The position numbers and the translations under genes were made by a program. Below the pieces are notes generated by a model that was given only the letters and a program-made list of their open reading frames with translations, searched no databases and had not been told where the DNA came from. 64,000 bases of DNA from Pectinophora gossypiella. Taxonomy: Eukaryota; Arthropoda; Insecta; Lepidoptera; Gelechiidae. The DNA is taken from NCBI RefSeq assembly GCF_024362695.1, contig NC_065406.1, positions 4,650,001-4,714,000 of the forward strand, read 5' to 3'. Position 1 is the stretch's first letter, and the number at the start of each line of letters is the position of its first letter. This document shows, piece by piece, positions 52,407 to 63,380 of this stretch.

Positions 52407-52425
52407 TGTGTTTATTGACTTACAT

Positions 52426-53880
52426 ATTTATTTTTTGCAGTCTCTATTGTGGTAGGTAAAGTAAAAATCCGTGATAGTCTTGGTTGGAGAACGACTTACA
52501 TCGTAGTGTGAAAGTCGAGACTTTAACGGCCTTATATAAATGTGTTGTAACTTTTAACACATTTAACATAAACTAAGAATAGCCAAAATCTCTACAAATA
52601 AAATCGGAAGTTATACTTAGCATCACCTTCGTGTTACGGAGTTTCAATACATATTTGAATCATAGGCAATTGATATCAGGTGGTTTCTAGGATCTCTGCT
52701 GTAAATTCTGTCTGTGTAAGTCTGTGTAAATTCTGTAAATCTTTATTTAAACATCTTATGCAAAATATCTCTTAGCTATAAGTTAACTGTATTTTAAAAC
52801 ATAATAATTTAGGGAGAACTCCACTCCCACAGACAAACCGCGGAATTGGTTTTGTGGGGTTTTTATATCAATATTTTTTGTGTCCTTATGAAAAAATAGG
52901 CTCGCACCCTATGTTATATTAATTACATGGGACTTAAACATAGCTAGCAAAGAGTGGATGTCTATACCATACACTTCTGCCTACCCCTCTGGAAATGCAG
53001 GTGTGATGCTACGTTATGTTAAAGTCAAATTTCACCAGCCAAACACCGTATATAATTCTATCAGTCTATATTGCCTCAATCCGTTACCCTGGTAGAGAAC
53101 GTGCCATAGTCGTGGCCGCATGAATGAGCTCGACACAAGTGAACCACTGTTCACGACGTGCCATCACGTCCTAGCATAGGGTTGAAGCAATATTTTTATT
53201 TTGAACATAACTATTTCCTCAACTTACTTATTCATTAAAAATTTTCTATCAGGTCTGTTAATATGAAGCGCTAAGGACTCTCTCTAGCTGGATGAGAAGC
53301 ATAACTAACGAAGGACCTACAAAGCAAATGATTTCTTTCTAGTACTAACTCAAAGACTGAAGTAGTAAGAATAGAAATAGGATCAAAACGGCTTCAGCGA
53401 CCTATCATTAAATAATATTACGAGTAGATGTATTATTTTGTGTAGTACATTAATAGTTATCTAAATCTAATTTAAAAGATATGACGAGTATCTATAGGTA
53501 CCGTTACCGTTATGAACCTAGTTATCGGTACATACGTAAATATGGGTATGTAGACGGATGCATAAGAGAAAGATCAATTTAATTAGTAAAGAAAGTCTGG
53601 TGTAGTTAGATCCCACGTCTTACTCGTTACCAACTGGTAAGACAGCCGGCTTACCTAGGCTAGTATAGAAGAGTGGATTTTAGCTTTTATTATGTTTTAC
53701 GCTGAACTGAAAGTGATTTAAAAATATATAATATATTTTGAAGTTTCTACCTTCGAAATTACGCCGTCTTATGTATTTTTGTTTAATTTGTACATCTGTG
53801 TTGTTTGTTGCTTCTGTGATATAAAGTATTGTGTATTTGTTTGTACAAATTTGCCTTTATAATGCTTAAATACAAGCTTA
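52426..53880. other. Mostly unassigned
   Basis: It holds a repeat S fragment at 52950-53020 (CACTTCTGCCTACCCCTCTG, GCAGGTGTGATGCTACG). Otherwise AT-rich with no recognised feature. Confidence 0.45.
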
Positions 53881-53884
53881 TAAA

Positions 53885-54055
53885 AGGAGTTAGTGATATC
53901 GTAACGAAAACTTTGAGGGATGATTCTGAGTTGATATCAAGTGGAATTTTACGTTTCAAAATTCGTGATTTCCTTTAGGTTTTTTAAAATTATTTTCTAT
54001 TCTTTACTTTTGCGATCTAAAATTCACTTGATATTAACTCATAATAATGAACTGA
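53885..54055 (+). mobile_element. MITE-1, degraded unit
   Basis: GAGTTAGTGATATCGTAACG, TGATTCTGAGTTGATATCAA, GTGGAATTTTACG on the left and TTCACTTGATATTAACTCAT on the right, with a T-rich centre. The right end is lost. Confidence 0.75.
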
Positions 54056-54142
54056 ACCTGTATATATAAACCGACATGTATATTGTATTCATTATTACAT
54101 GATAAACCATTTAAACTACAGGTTCATCACCTGTCACTAAAC

Positions 54143-54292
54143 AGGGGGGTTAAAATGGCCACATCGAAGCAATTCATCTAAGAAAGCAATATTGCTATTT
54201 GACATTTGTTTGCATTGCGCACTTACTTTTATATGCGCACATGTCAAATTGCAATATTGCTTTCTTAGATGAATCGCCATTTTAACCCCCCT
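54143..54292. mobile_element. Palindromic MITE (150 bp)
   Basis: AGGGGGGTTAAAATGG at the left returns as CCATTTTAACCCCCCT at the right. The arms continue with ATTCATCTAAGAAAGCAATA and TATTGCTTTCTTAGATGAAT. The loop is around TTGCATTGCGCACTTAC. No clear target duplication and no coding capacity. Confidence 0.85.
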
Positions 54293-54349
54293 TGTCATCA
54301 TATTCATGAGTAGTTCGCATAATAAACGTCTGCGATAAATTGTGGCTAG

Positions 54350-54715
54350 CACCTACATAGGATGGAGCTAATTGAGTTTCCTTTATGCAGATTTTGCCTA
54401 AAGGAAGATGAGACGCCACCACACCTGCTGTGCAGCTACAAAAGGGTCTTATACATAATAGAAGTCGAACACTGGGGGGCCGTGTAATGGATCCTCAGGA
54501 TGTTATGGAGCTTCCTCTCAAAAAAGCCCGAAAATCTTCTCAAGCTGATTGGTCTAAAGGAGAACTTAGAAGGAGAAGAAAGAACTTTTAAGGGCTTGGT
54601 CAGATTAGATCTTACAAGACCGCAGTGGCCATTTGGGCTGTTTCATTTCGAGTCCTTTCATAATATAAGTACTAATACTTGCGGCATCGGCCAACGTGAG
54701 CTTATGTAAGTTCAT
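54350..54715 (+). mobile_element. LINE protein C-terminal relic with zinc-like motif
   Basis: One frame reads MELIEFPLCRFCLKEDETPP then HLLCSYKRVL before a stop; a second frame (54500-54709) continues for 69 residues. The pattern C-x2-C-x8-H-x2-C resembles the cysteine motif near the C-terminus of some jockey/R1-like LINE proteins. A frameshift and stops show it is dead. The clade is not certain. Confidence 0.55.
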
Positions 54716-54719
54716 ATAA

Positions 54720-55200
54720 AAAATAATATAAGAATTTCGCCGTCGTGCGAGCCCTATATCGGTGGTAATACCGGAGTAAGTGCAGGCTTTGTGCAGAGTG
54801 CATTATAATCCGCCCGCCGCCGCCGCATTACCCGCTAGTAATTACGACCTTCGTCACACAGGTGGATTTCGGCAGAATGTACATACCTAGATAGAATAAT
54901 ATCACTTTATTGCGCATATAAGTACAAAGGATTTTACAGAAAGAACTTATCAATGAATTAGGCCAAGACGATGAAAAATGCTCAAGGCAATGTATTATCC
55001 CAATTCTAAGGTAAATCAAACTCGTATAAGCCAGATTTTGTTGATAAACCAAATCAAAGTTTGTAGACAGTTTGATTGAATTTTAAATTATGTAAAAACT
55101 TTCCTCTCCGACACTTTAAATTCAGACCTTTATTAGTAAACATCCTTGAGAAAACGTGCCTACTATATCCTAATTATAGGTGCCCTGACGTCATTCATGT
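54720..55200. other. Mostly unassigned
   Basis: A GC-rich CCGCCCGCCGCCGCCGC run lies near 54811-54827. ATATCACTTTATTGCGC near 54900 resembles a LINE tail edge. Confidence 0.4.
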
Positions 55201-55203
55201 TAA

Positions 55204-55485
55204 GCGACGAACTCCGTGGTCCAGCGATTGAGAGTTGGGGTCACGATCCGGAGGTCTGGGGTTGGAATCTTGGTGACATAATCACAAAATCACTTTGTGA
55301 TCCCTAATTTGGTTAGGACATTCTGGGTTGATCACCCGATTGTCCGGAAATAAGATGACCCGTGATTTGAAGGGCACTATTTACTTAAGTAAGTATGTAG
55401 TCGTTACATGAGCCTTTCGCGGTTCCATTGTAAACCTGACACCAGGTTTCATGAGGTCGGTCATAGAATTCACGAGAGAAGATTC
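55204..55485 (+). mobile_element. SINE-A, diverged
   Basis: ACTCCGTGGTCCAGCGATTG, ACTTTGTGATCCCTAATTTG, GTAGTCGTTACATGAGCC and CCTGACACCAGGTTTCATGA. The core is partly deleted (GATTTGAAGGGCAC) and the B box is mutated (GGTTGGAATCT). Confidence 0.85.
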
Positions 55486-55954
55486 AAATCAAAACATGGG
55501 TACTGGCTGGTGGGAATTTGATCTGATAACTGAATGTTTCGTAAGAAATTGCAAGAAGTATTTGTAGAAAACAAGTTTAAGTCGACCGTAGAAAAGTTTG
55601 TTTCAGTCGCTACAAAATAGATAAAGTTAACCGTGGCTCGGCAGAACCTGGATTAACATTTAAAGGTCAGAAGTGACGATCAAAGGTCTGCATTGTCCTC
55701 GTGTACCGGTATTCAACCCACATTTAATTAACTAATATAACATTGATAGTATAGAGAATCTAAGAATTACTTAACCGTATTTAAACAGCTGTTGTTTCAT
55801 TTCTAATTAAATAATCTCTCAGGAGAGGTTTTATCTTAAGCTGTACCTATCTCTTCGGAAGGTAAACAAATAGAAATGTAGAATATAGATATTATGTAAT
55901 TATTGCGTATTTTTGGTTTTTATTTACCCTCTATAACTCTTCCGCTTCTATAAG

Positions 55955-56205
55955 CTTCCGTGGCTGAGCCTTGGGCTCATGATCCGGAGGTCCTGGGTTC
56001 GAGTCTCGTTTGGACATATATCACAAAAATCACTTTGTAATCCCTAGTTTAGTTATATTCTCAATTGTCTGAAAATAAAATGAGCCATTTGAACATTATG
56101 GTCCATTTCAGAGGCCTATGGCGGCTTAAATAGTAACGCTGGCATCAGGGCTTTTATGAGTTCGGTCATAGATCTCACTACTTTACAAGATTGAAGAAGA
56201 TTATA
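55955..56205 (+). mobile_element. SINE-A, diverged
   Basis: GCTTCCGTGGCTGAGCCTTG, B box GGTTCGAGTCT, ACAAAAATCACTTTG, then the core deleted, CAGAGGCCTATGGCGGCTTA and GATTGAAGAAG. Confidence 0.8.
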
Positions 56206-56493
56206 AAATAAAATGTTGTTCCAACCGGTTAATTGTTAATGTAACATTTGAATGAGCACTACCTACATGCAAATGAACCAGTCTGTATGCATCATTATTT
56301 GACGCAATACGGCGGAAGTAGCCAAACGATAATTGTAACGATAAGAGAAAATAAGTGCAAAATACGGCTAATTGAAACCCAATTTATATGAAAAGAATAA
56401 CATTTAATAATACCCAATGTACATAGAAGCGGCATCGAAAGCCTTTATATGTTTTTTGTAATGTACAAGCCACTGGCAGCTTTCGTCTGGTAG

Positions 56494-56815
56494 CTGCAAC
56501 GTTGGGCTCACGGTCTGGAGGTCCGGGTTCGATACCTCCGTGGTCAAGTGGTTGGAGCTATCCGGGTTCGATTCCCGGTAGGGAAATTGTTGAAATATTT
56601 TTTCGAGACTTTCCTTTGTTTGGATATTGTAGAGTGAATCACTTCATTTTCAGAAAGAGTAAGATGATTTCTTGCTTCGGAAGGCACGTTAAACCGTGGG
56701 TTCTGGGCTACTAGTCGAAACACCTCCACGAACTCGCAGGGGAGCCACGTCATGGACTCTACACCCTTTTCGGTTGATTTAGGAGAGGCCAGTGGCCAGC
56801 AGTGAGACGTACCAC
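56494..56815 (+). mobile_element. SINE-B with partly duplicated head
   Basis: It has GGTCCGGGTTCGATACCTCC, then a second head segment CCGTGGTCAAGTGGTTGGAG with B box GGTTCGATTCC. It continues ACTTTCCTTTGTTTGG, core (GCTTCGGAAGGCACGTTAAA), and an end of GGCCAGTGGCCAGCAGTGAG. The duplicated B-box region is unusual among copies here. Confidence 0.85.
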
Positions 56816-57071
56816 GGGTACCTAAAGACCAGGGCGCGCAAGGAGATTAGTGTAGTGTTAATCATAGTTTCAAGTAAGTGCATGTGAGTGGATTAAGACC
56901 AGTGACCTCAATAGTGCTCTGCCACATTTGTTTACTTGCTGAATATTAAAATAAAATGAATATTTTTCTGAAACCGGAAAAAATATAAAAGTGTTTTGAA
57001 ATTTCGCAGAGAACATCTACATAAGGTATAGTTTTGTCCCCTTTCGAAATTGATACCTCCGTTCCGTTACA

Positions 57072-57195
57072 CCCTGTACATTCATGAGCAATAACATGTA
57101 CCCACTTTAGAACCCTGTCGCACTATCATATTTGACATTTAATGAGACTTACGGTTTAATTTGTCAAAAAAGTTAATGTGACATGGTTTTAAAGT
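57072..57195 (+). repeat. Repeat R, copy 3
   Basis: CCTGTACATTCATGAGCAAT, GTACCCACTTTAGAACCCTG, ATTTAATGAGACTTACGGTT and GTGACATGGTTTTAAAGTG. A short GAAGT run follows. Confidence 0.75.
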
Positions 57196-57212
57196 GAACT
57201 GAAGTGAAGTGA

Positions 57213-57310
57213 AGTGTTGTAAGAGAAGTGTGTCAGGATCGAGGCACATGGAATTCTATAGTATCTGCTTACCCCGGTGGGAAATAGGCGTGAGTTTATG
57301 TATGTATGTT
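57213..57310 (+). mobile_element. LINE 3' end (same family as 52073)
   Basis: AGAGAAGTGTGTCAGGATCG, GGCACATGGAATTCTATAG, CTGCTTACCCCGGTGGGAAA and TATGTATGTATG match the last 100 bp of 52073-52320. Confidence 0.8.
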
Positions 57311-57350
57311 TAAAGTATATAATACATATTAGTACTCGTGACCGTACAGG

Positions 57351-58105
57351 CTATTTATGTTATGTCATGTAGAAGCCACTAGTAATCAGAAAATCCCCAT
57401 ATCAGATATAGTGACAGGTAATAAACCCATCGACACGAGCACGAGCAAACAAAATTTATCGACTTTTACAAAATGCCCGTTATGATAATGAATTAGGGAA
57501 TTAATTAAACGGTAGTGTAGCTACCTTTTTTGTCATTCCTTCAGAAGCTCCAAACCACTCATTAATAATTGAAGTTCAAACACAAAAGTCCAACAAAAAC
57601 TGGTAACAAGGCAGATTCTTCATGTAATTAATTTAAATGTCAAAGTCCTTCCAGACGGCACGTGATTTGGGTTTACAGGAAAAGCAATGAGAACAATTAT
57701 TATCTCGAGAATTCTCTGTCTGTAAATCATTTTAAATTATAAGAACTATTAGAACTAAAATTGAACCTTGGATTTTGTAATACCCTGTTGCGGCCGAGAT
57801 TTACAGAAACAATAATTCAACATTTTGGTTTGGATTTTAAAAGGTAAAAAAAATTAAAATAACTTAAAAAGGAGCATATTTAATTGAGCCTACTTGCGTG
57901 TACTTTTGTTTCATTTTGTTTTTAGTTGTAGTAGTCTAATTTTCAAAGTAGTTAGTAGTAAATATTTGTAATGTATTCGTAATTAATAATAGTTTTATTC
58001 AATTTTGGTAAGTAAGTAAGTACATAAATATTTTATATGAACGTCTTACTGAGAAGACAACTTACAATCTCTTTTAGTAAGTAATTGGAATACCTAGGCA
58101 TAATC
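57351..58105. other. Unassigned stretch
   Basis: GTAAGTAAGTAAGTAC lies near 58008. No gene or family is recognised. Confidence 0.5.
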
Positions 58106-58107
58106 AT

Positions 58108-58245
58108 CATTCCCTTAGCAATATTCCGTTTTTCACAGGGTCCGCTAACCTGACGATTTGAAGGGTCCGGTTTTTTACAGAGGCGACTGCCTGTCTGACC
58201 TTCCAACCCGCGAAGGGAAAAGCAGCCCAACACAGGTTAGGTTAA
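58108..58245 (-). mobile_element. SINE-D 3' half
   Basis: Plus strand GTTTTTCACAGGGTCCGCTA, GGGTCCGGTTTTTTACAGAG, GCGACTGCCTGTCTGACCTT and CAACCCGCGAAGGGAAAAGC. Confidence 0.85.
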
Positions 58246-58481
58246 TACCTAGGCATAATGGATATTAGACATCTAAAAAAAATGCTAGGCTTTTCAATAG
58301 CCTCGCCCCCTATTACATGGGACATATATCTAATGGTCTGCTGGCGAGGCAAATTTGGCCAAATTTTGTATGAGTATTTTATGTTAGTTTTCGTTTATAT
58401 TCAAATATTATATCTACCTTTACGAGTCTCCGAATGAAGCTGCTAGTTCTGTTTTAATTTATTATTCTTCTTATCTTATCT

Positions 58482-58560
58482 AGCCTAAAGTGTCCCACTG
58501 CTGTGCAAAGGCCTCCCTCCTTTTCTTCCAGGACTCTCTCTCCTCAATTCTCAATCTCAA
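58482..58560 (-). mobile_element. LINE 3' end fragment
   Basis: Plus strand AGCCTAAAGTGTCCCACTGC then TGTGCAAAGGCCTCCCTCC. On the minus strand this resembles the RTE-type GGCC...CAGCAGTGGGAC end. A CAAT microsatellite follows near 58560. Confidence 0.55.
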
Positions 58561-58855
58561 TCAATCAATCAATTTTCTCTCTTTCACCCCCTCGCATCAC
58601 CCCCTCGTTTCACACTCTCGCATCACGTGGGTTCGAAAACATGGTTGCTGAAATGTTTAAAATAACCCATCCCCGCTTCGTTTGACACCCTTTGGCCGTA
58701 TATCAATACACGTAAGGGCACGTAAGGGTATCCCGACCAAATTATACGCATATAAATATATCAGTGGATAATGCATAATAAACGATTTTACGTCTGCCAC
58801 ATGGCCACACGTCAATACTTATAATCAGCATACAATGAATACTATCATCAATACC

Positions 58856-59150
58856 AACGACCTCTGTGGACCAGTGGTTGAGCGTTGCTTTCACAATCCA
58901 GAGGCCCCGGGTTCGTACCACTGTGGGGACATATCACAAAATCACTTTGTGATCCCTAGTTTGGTTAGAATATTACAGGCTGATCTCCTGATTGTCAGAA
59001 GGCACGTTAAGCCGTTTGTCCTGGTTACAACTTACTGATATAAGTACCTACGTGATCGTTACATGAGCTATGTCAGGAGCTTTTGGCGGCTCGATAATAA
59101 CCCTGATACCAGGGTTGCTGAGGTTGGTAATCCACCTCTTAACCCACACG
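58856..59150 (+). mobile_element. SINE-A with core deletion
   Basis: CGACCTCTGTGGACCAGTGG, damaged B box, ACTTTGTGATCCCTAGTTTG, TTGTCAGAAGGCACGTTAAG (deletion before it), ATCGTTACATGAGCTATGTC and ATAGAAGAA tail. Confidence 0.9.
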
Positions 59151-59494
59151 ATAGAAGAATAATACCTTATACCTACAATTGTAAGCACGTAAGTATGTAT
59201 ATCTGTCTATCACTTGCACCAGCACCCCGCCTGACAACCGGGAAGAGAACTAAATTCCGCAGACGTTTTTATTCAGCCGTCGGTGATTTGTCACAGGATA
59301 AGAAAGAAAGGAAGAGGAGTAGATAAGTCCATGGATAAGACAAGGAGAGAAATGTTTATTTATCTGTGCGAGGACAAAGGACGAATACTAATCGTGAGGG
59401 ATTGTCAGCAAACTCTGCTGGCGCGTAAATAGAAATATTGAAGAAGTGGCAATATGCACACACCCTAACTACTTAATATTATGAAAATTAAATT

Positions 59495-59852
59495 AAAAAT
59501 TTAAAAATCCCCCGACCATAAAAATGTACCTACTCAATTATTATAACAAAAGGTTATAAATGCTAAACCCTATAAAAAGCAAAAAATAACTTATCCCACA
59601 TATGCTTGCAAGCAAACTGAGCGTGTAACATTCCTATCACACTTAACAAATGACCTGGTGACCTTGAAGACCTGAACCGATTCCCACCAAACATAGCTAA
59701 GAACACTCTCGACATACCTTTCAAACAAAAACAAACCGCATTAAAATCGGATCATCCGTTTGGGAGCTACGATGCCACAGACAGACACATACACATTTAC
59801 ATAGACACGTCAAACTTATAACACCCCAACGTTTTTGCGTCGGGGGTTAAAA
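59495..59852. repeat. Repeat J with complementary ends
   Basis: It starts TTTAAAAATCCCCCGACC and ends GCGTCGGGGGTTAAAAAA, so the termini are inverted. The interior has ACCTTGAAGACCTGAACCG, CATTAAAATCGGATCATCCG, GGGAGCTACGATGCCACAG and ACAGACACAT repeats. This resembles a common lepidopteran dispersed repeat as I recall it. A target duplication is not clear. Confidence 0.65.
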
Positions 59853-60116
59853 AACGAAAGTTAGTTTTGTTTGTTTCCCACACTTTCCGATCATTATGAA
59901 ATTTTGTATGCACTGCGCGTTATTAGAAGTAGCTATCAGAAAAGTGCAAAGGGGAATTTCTCGAGTCAGACGGGATGTTATGATGTCAACATAGTTTAAC
60001 CTTTCATACCGTGGTTTCCAAATAATTCAATAATGAAGCTTCCGCTAACCGCTAACCGAAGCGAAGTATATCCGAATAATGTCAAATATTTAATATTATT
60101 AACAATAAATGTTACG

Positions 60117-60178
60117 CTCCGGTTGATTGAGGGGAGGCCTGTGCCCAGCAGTGGGACGTATATAGGCAGTTTATGTAA
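60117..60178 (+). mobile_element. SINE-B 3' fragment
   Basis: CCGGTTGATTGAGGGGAGGC, CTGTGCCCAGCAGTGGGACG, TATATAGGCAGTTTATGTAA. Only the RTE-like end and tail are present. Confidence 0.85.
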
Positions 60179-60179
60179 A

Positions 60180-60275
60180 TGTTACGCTAGTGCTGGTTGC
60201 CAGTAGGTCTGGTAGAGGAAGACTTAGAAGGACGTATGTTGACCAAATTGCAGATGTCCTTAGAAAAGGTTTAGT
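60180..60275 (+). mobile_element. LINE C-terminal fragment
   Basis: GCTGGTTGCCAGTAGGTCTG, GGAAGACTTAGAAGGACGTA, TGTTGACCAAATTGCAGATG and CCTTAGAAAAGG match the upstream part of the 52073 family. Confidence 0.7.
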
Positions 60276-60329
60276 ACGCGGCTTCTGAATTATTACATCC
60301 CGCTTAGGGACGGTATTGAAAAGTATCAG

Positions 60330-60437
60330 TCGATTAATTCTTTCAAATATTTTCCTCTCAGACGACGCCCTGAGCCGAGGTTCGCGCCCAAATGGGCACT
60401 CTCAGGCCTGTTGTCTTAAATGTTGTACCGGGTACCA
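60330..60437 (+). mobile_element. Retroposon Q fragment (plus)
   Basis: CGATTAATTCTTTCAAATAT, GACGACGCCCTGAGCCGAGG, CACTCTCAGGCCTGTTGTC and GTTGTACCGGGT match the Q interior. The A-tail end is missing here. Confidence 0.8.
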
Positions 60438-60486
60438 CAAACGTTTCATACCTTATACGCACGCCGGTTCAAAGTATGAGTAGATC

Positions 60487-60620
60487 CTTTTTTTTGACGT
60501 GACTTATTGTAAATTTGCCGCAAATGGCATTAACTACTAGGCCGGACAAATGGCTGGACGCTATCACCCGTTACAACGTTTAAGGCAACAGGCCTGAGGG
60601 TGCCTAGTTGGGCATCCATG
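60487..60620 (-). mobile_element. Retroposon Q fragment (minus)
   Basis: It starts with a T-run then GACGTGACTTATTGTAAATT, CCGGACAAATGG, TTTAAGGCAACAGGCCTGAG and GCCTAGTTGGGCA. It faces the plus-strand fragment 50 bp away. Confidence 0.8.
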
Positions 60621-61010
60621 TCTATCCAAGGCCAATAATTAGTACCTACGCAAATAATATTAAAATATTTTCAAGAAATTGGGCTTACATAATAACCTAA
60701 ACAGAAATATTTTAGCACATTGTCATGACGTAATTCTGAGTATATACCGCAACAGTAAGCAAATATACTCGTAACCCATCATAACTTAATTACATTGCCT
60801 ATAAAGACGTAGAAGCCGCAAGTGGTACCAAATCGATATGTTTCTTGGGCGTAATTAAAGCCTATGCATTAATCACTTCGTTAACATTGCGAATGTCTAC
60901 GGTACTTTGGTGCTATTTGTTCTGGGTTGCTATGTCGGAGAGTAGTTAGTTAAATGGTATCAATTTATACAAAAGGTATTAAGTCAAAGATAAATTATGA
61001 AATGCTGATC
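60621..61010. other. Unassigned stretch
   Basis: No feature is recognised. Confidence 0.5.
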
Positions 61011-61011
61011 T

Positions 61012-61115
61012 ACTTCTTATCGTGTGGGTAGTGAGGTGGAATACCATTATCATGGCTCATGTAATGACTACATACTTACATCAGTAAGTAGCAACCGGGA
61101 CCAACGGCTTAACGG
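61012..61115 (-). mobile_element. SINE-A 3' half with deletion
   Basis: CTTCTTATCGTGTGGGTAGT, GGCTCATGTAATGACTACAT and CGGGACCAACGGCTTAACGG. Confidence 0.8.
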
Positions 61116-61317
61116 ATGAAATTCTGATTAAATCGATGAATAGAGACAGACCTAAAACAGATGAAAAACATTTTCTTTTTTACTAAGTATCTTACTTATT
61201 TATACATTTATTCTCTTCTCACCTCACAACACACACGATAATATCGCTTCTGGTATGTACTGCTTCTATCTACGTAAACATTCAAAGATTTTTATTATTG
61301 GGCATTAGTTTTGCACA

Positions 61318-61490
61318 TCGTTATACGTCCCACTACTGGACACAGGCCTAGCCACAATCAACCGAAAGGGGTAAGGAACATACTTCACCACGCTACTCAA
61401 GTGCGGATTGAAGGTGTTCAGAGCCCGGATCAACAGCTAAAACGTTTTACAATTTCGGAGAATCAAGTGCTTAATTCAGCCAGCAATATT
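61318..61490 (-). mobile_element. SINE-B, diverged
   Basis: Plus strand ATACGTCCCACTACTGGACA, AATCAACCGAAAGGGGTAAG, CATACTTCACCACGCTACTC and CGGAGAATCAAGTGCTTAAT. The head is lost. Confidence 0.75.
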
Positions 61491-62240
61491 CAAATCTTCC
61501 GGTACCAAAAAAAATGTATTACACTTAAAAATCCATAGGTAAATGAAACGGGTAAAACTCGAAACGTTTAAAATACCGACCCTAAAATAAAATATTCGAT
61601 CCAAAATCAAAAGGATACCCTTCACAACCGCAGCTATTTATTGGATTCTTTCCGATAAAAGGGAATACCCTATTTTTAATTCGAACTTCTGTAAATATTT
61701 AACGAAACAACACTGCGTTACGAGTACATCAAAAACGAAAGAAGCGTGGTACCTTCTTCGCATTTTTTAAAAAGTACCAAAATGATTACAAATAGCATAT
61801 TTGCTCTTTTATATGTCTACTACTTAAGTGCATAGTTTCAAAGAAAAATAGTTACTAGATTCATTTTATAATGATTACTATAAAAACTGACTACGTCGCC
61901 TAAATGTTATAGTGTAGGTACTATATAAACAAAAGCACATCAAGATTCACCCGACGTATAATGTCAAGCATCGCATAATGAAAACGAATTTTCGAATCTG
62001 CTTTCTGCATTATATAGAAATGCTACGGAGATAAATGCATCCTGCACATTCCGGAAGTGCCGAAAGAGATACCGTTCTCAACATTTTTGACGCTCAGCCT
62101 CGCAGCGGTATGTTGCGAAGGTATTTCTGTGAGAAACGTAAGAACTCTGCTCCATTTTATATGTAATAAAAAAATATATAGGTATTTAATTATTTTCATA
62201 AGGAATTATCCCTTTAAAACCATATTTTACAAACCCAACA
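61491..62240. other. Unassigned stretch
   Basis: A 94-codon frame (62057-62341) begins with GTG and runs into retroposon Q, so it is not a gene. Nothing else is recognised. Confidence 0.5.
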
Positions 62241-62244
62241 CAAT

Positions 62245-62386
62245 AGTTCGTGCCGAACTAGGCACCCTCAGGCTTGTTGTCTTAAACGTTGTACCGGGTG
62301 AGAGCCTTCAGCGCTCCCCATTTCTCCGGCCAAGTAGTTGATGCCATCTGCGGCAAATCTACAATAAGTCGCGTCAAAAAAAAATA
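62245..62386 (+). mobile_element. Retroposon Q, 3' part
   Basis: GTGCCGAACTAGGCACCCTC, CTTAAACGTTGTACCGGGTG, TTCAGCGCTCCCCATTTCTC and TAAGTCGCGTC plus A-run. It is 5'-truncated. Confidence 0.85.
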
Positions 62387-62477
62387 TTTCGACCATGGAG
62401 GTTCTTCTTCTAATCATTTTATCCCCTGTTGGGATGTACAATGAAGTTTGGATTAAAAAACAAATTCTTCCTAAGTA

Positions 62478-62675
62478 TATGTCCAGAGGGTGCCACATTG
62501 ATTTTTGCGACGTGACATAGCCTATAACAAGCAGACCATCAAGATGCTTTTAGTGGACAATGCATTTTTTAAATTCTGATTAGTGGCTTAGAAGTTAGGA
62601 GGGAACAGACGTACACACATACATGGCGGTCAAACACATAACCCTACTTTTTGCTTAGCCGCAGTCGGGTCGACT
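62478..62675 (+). repeat. Repeat I, copy 2
   Basis: GTCCAGAGGGTGCCACATTG, AGTGGCTTAGAAGTTAGGAG, GGAACAGACGTACACACATA, AACACATAACCCTAC and GCCGCAGTCGGGT match 19120-19375. Confidence 0.65.
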
Positions 62676-63170
62676 TTAAAACAAAATAACCAACCAAACG
62701 TCATCAAAACTAGAGGTGAATAATACATTTTATTAGTCAGTAAGCGTCGACCGGCACAAGTCGTTAGTGTATCGCTTAGCTGACGTTCATATCGAGTGGG
62801 ATGCGAAATCAGCGGCTTGAGGCTCCGAGGAGGCGTACGTGACACTCGACACATTTGCACACACGATCCAATATTCCATTTGGCAATACGTATTCATTTC
62901 TTATTTGCCAATTAGTGTGAATTAACTACTTATACTTAAGTACCTGAAATTACACCTTTTAAACTGGTTTACGCGTGAAATAAGATAAGTAAAGAACCAG
63001 CATAAACCATCCTTTTAAATATCCATTATCCATCGTAGCATGTCGCACGCATATCGCGCGCGTTGCGGTATACTTATCAGCTAAAGCTGCATAAATGGCT
63101 ACGCGATAAATAAAGCGATTCTATTGGTTCACAAAAAAAAACACAAACCATAGTCGAAACTCACCAAGCT
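62676..63170. other. Unassigned stretch
   Basis: AAGCGATTCTATTGGTTC near 63113 recalls AAGCAATCCTATTGGTTG near 16903. No gene is recognised. Confidence 0.45.
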
Positions 63171-63200
63171 CTTATATTACGCCACTTGATATTAGGTACT

Positions 63201-63369
63201 TCTTCTTCTTCTTATCGTGTGGGTTGTCAGGTGGAATACCTTTACATTCAAAGAAGAAGAAGAAGTACCTTATATCAAGTGGCGTAATATAATATGTCCC
63301 CACCGGGATTCGAACCCGGGGCCTCCGGATCGTGAGTCCAACGCTCAACCACTGGATCACAGAGGCCGT
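63201..63369 (-). mobile_element. SINE-A with fold-back insertion structure
   Basis: It is flanked by the 11-bp duplication TATTAGGTACT at 63190-63200 and 63370-63380. The tail (TCTTCTTCTTCTTATCGTGTGG) and the head (B box GGGATTCGAACCCGGGGCC) are SINE-A, but the middle is replaced. Positions 63251-63292 are an inverted copy of 63172-63213, that is, of the left flank plus the start of the SINE tail, with 41 of 42 bases matching. Confidence 0.92.
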
Positions 63370-63380
63370 TATTAGGTACT

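Noticed and set aside
62057..62341. 94-codon frame as a gene
   Set aside because: It starts with GTG and its last third is retroposon Q sequence.
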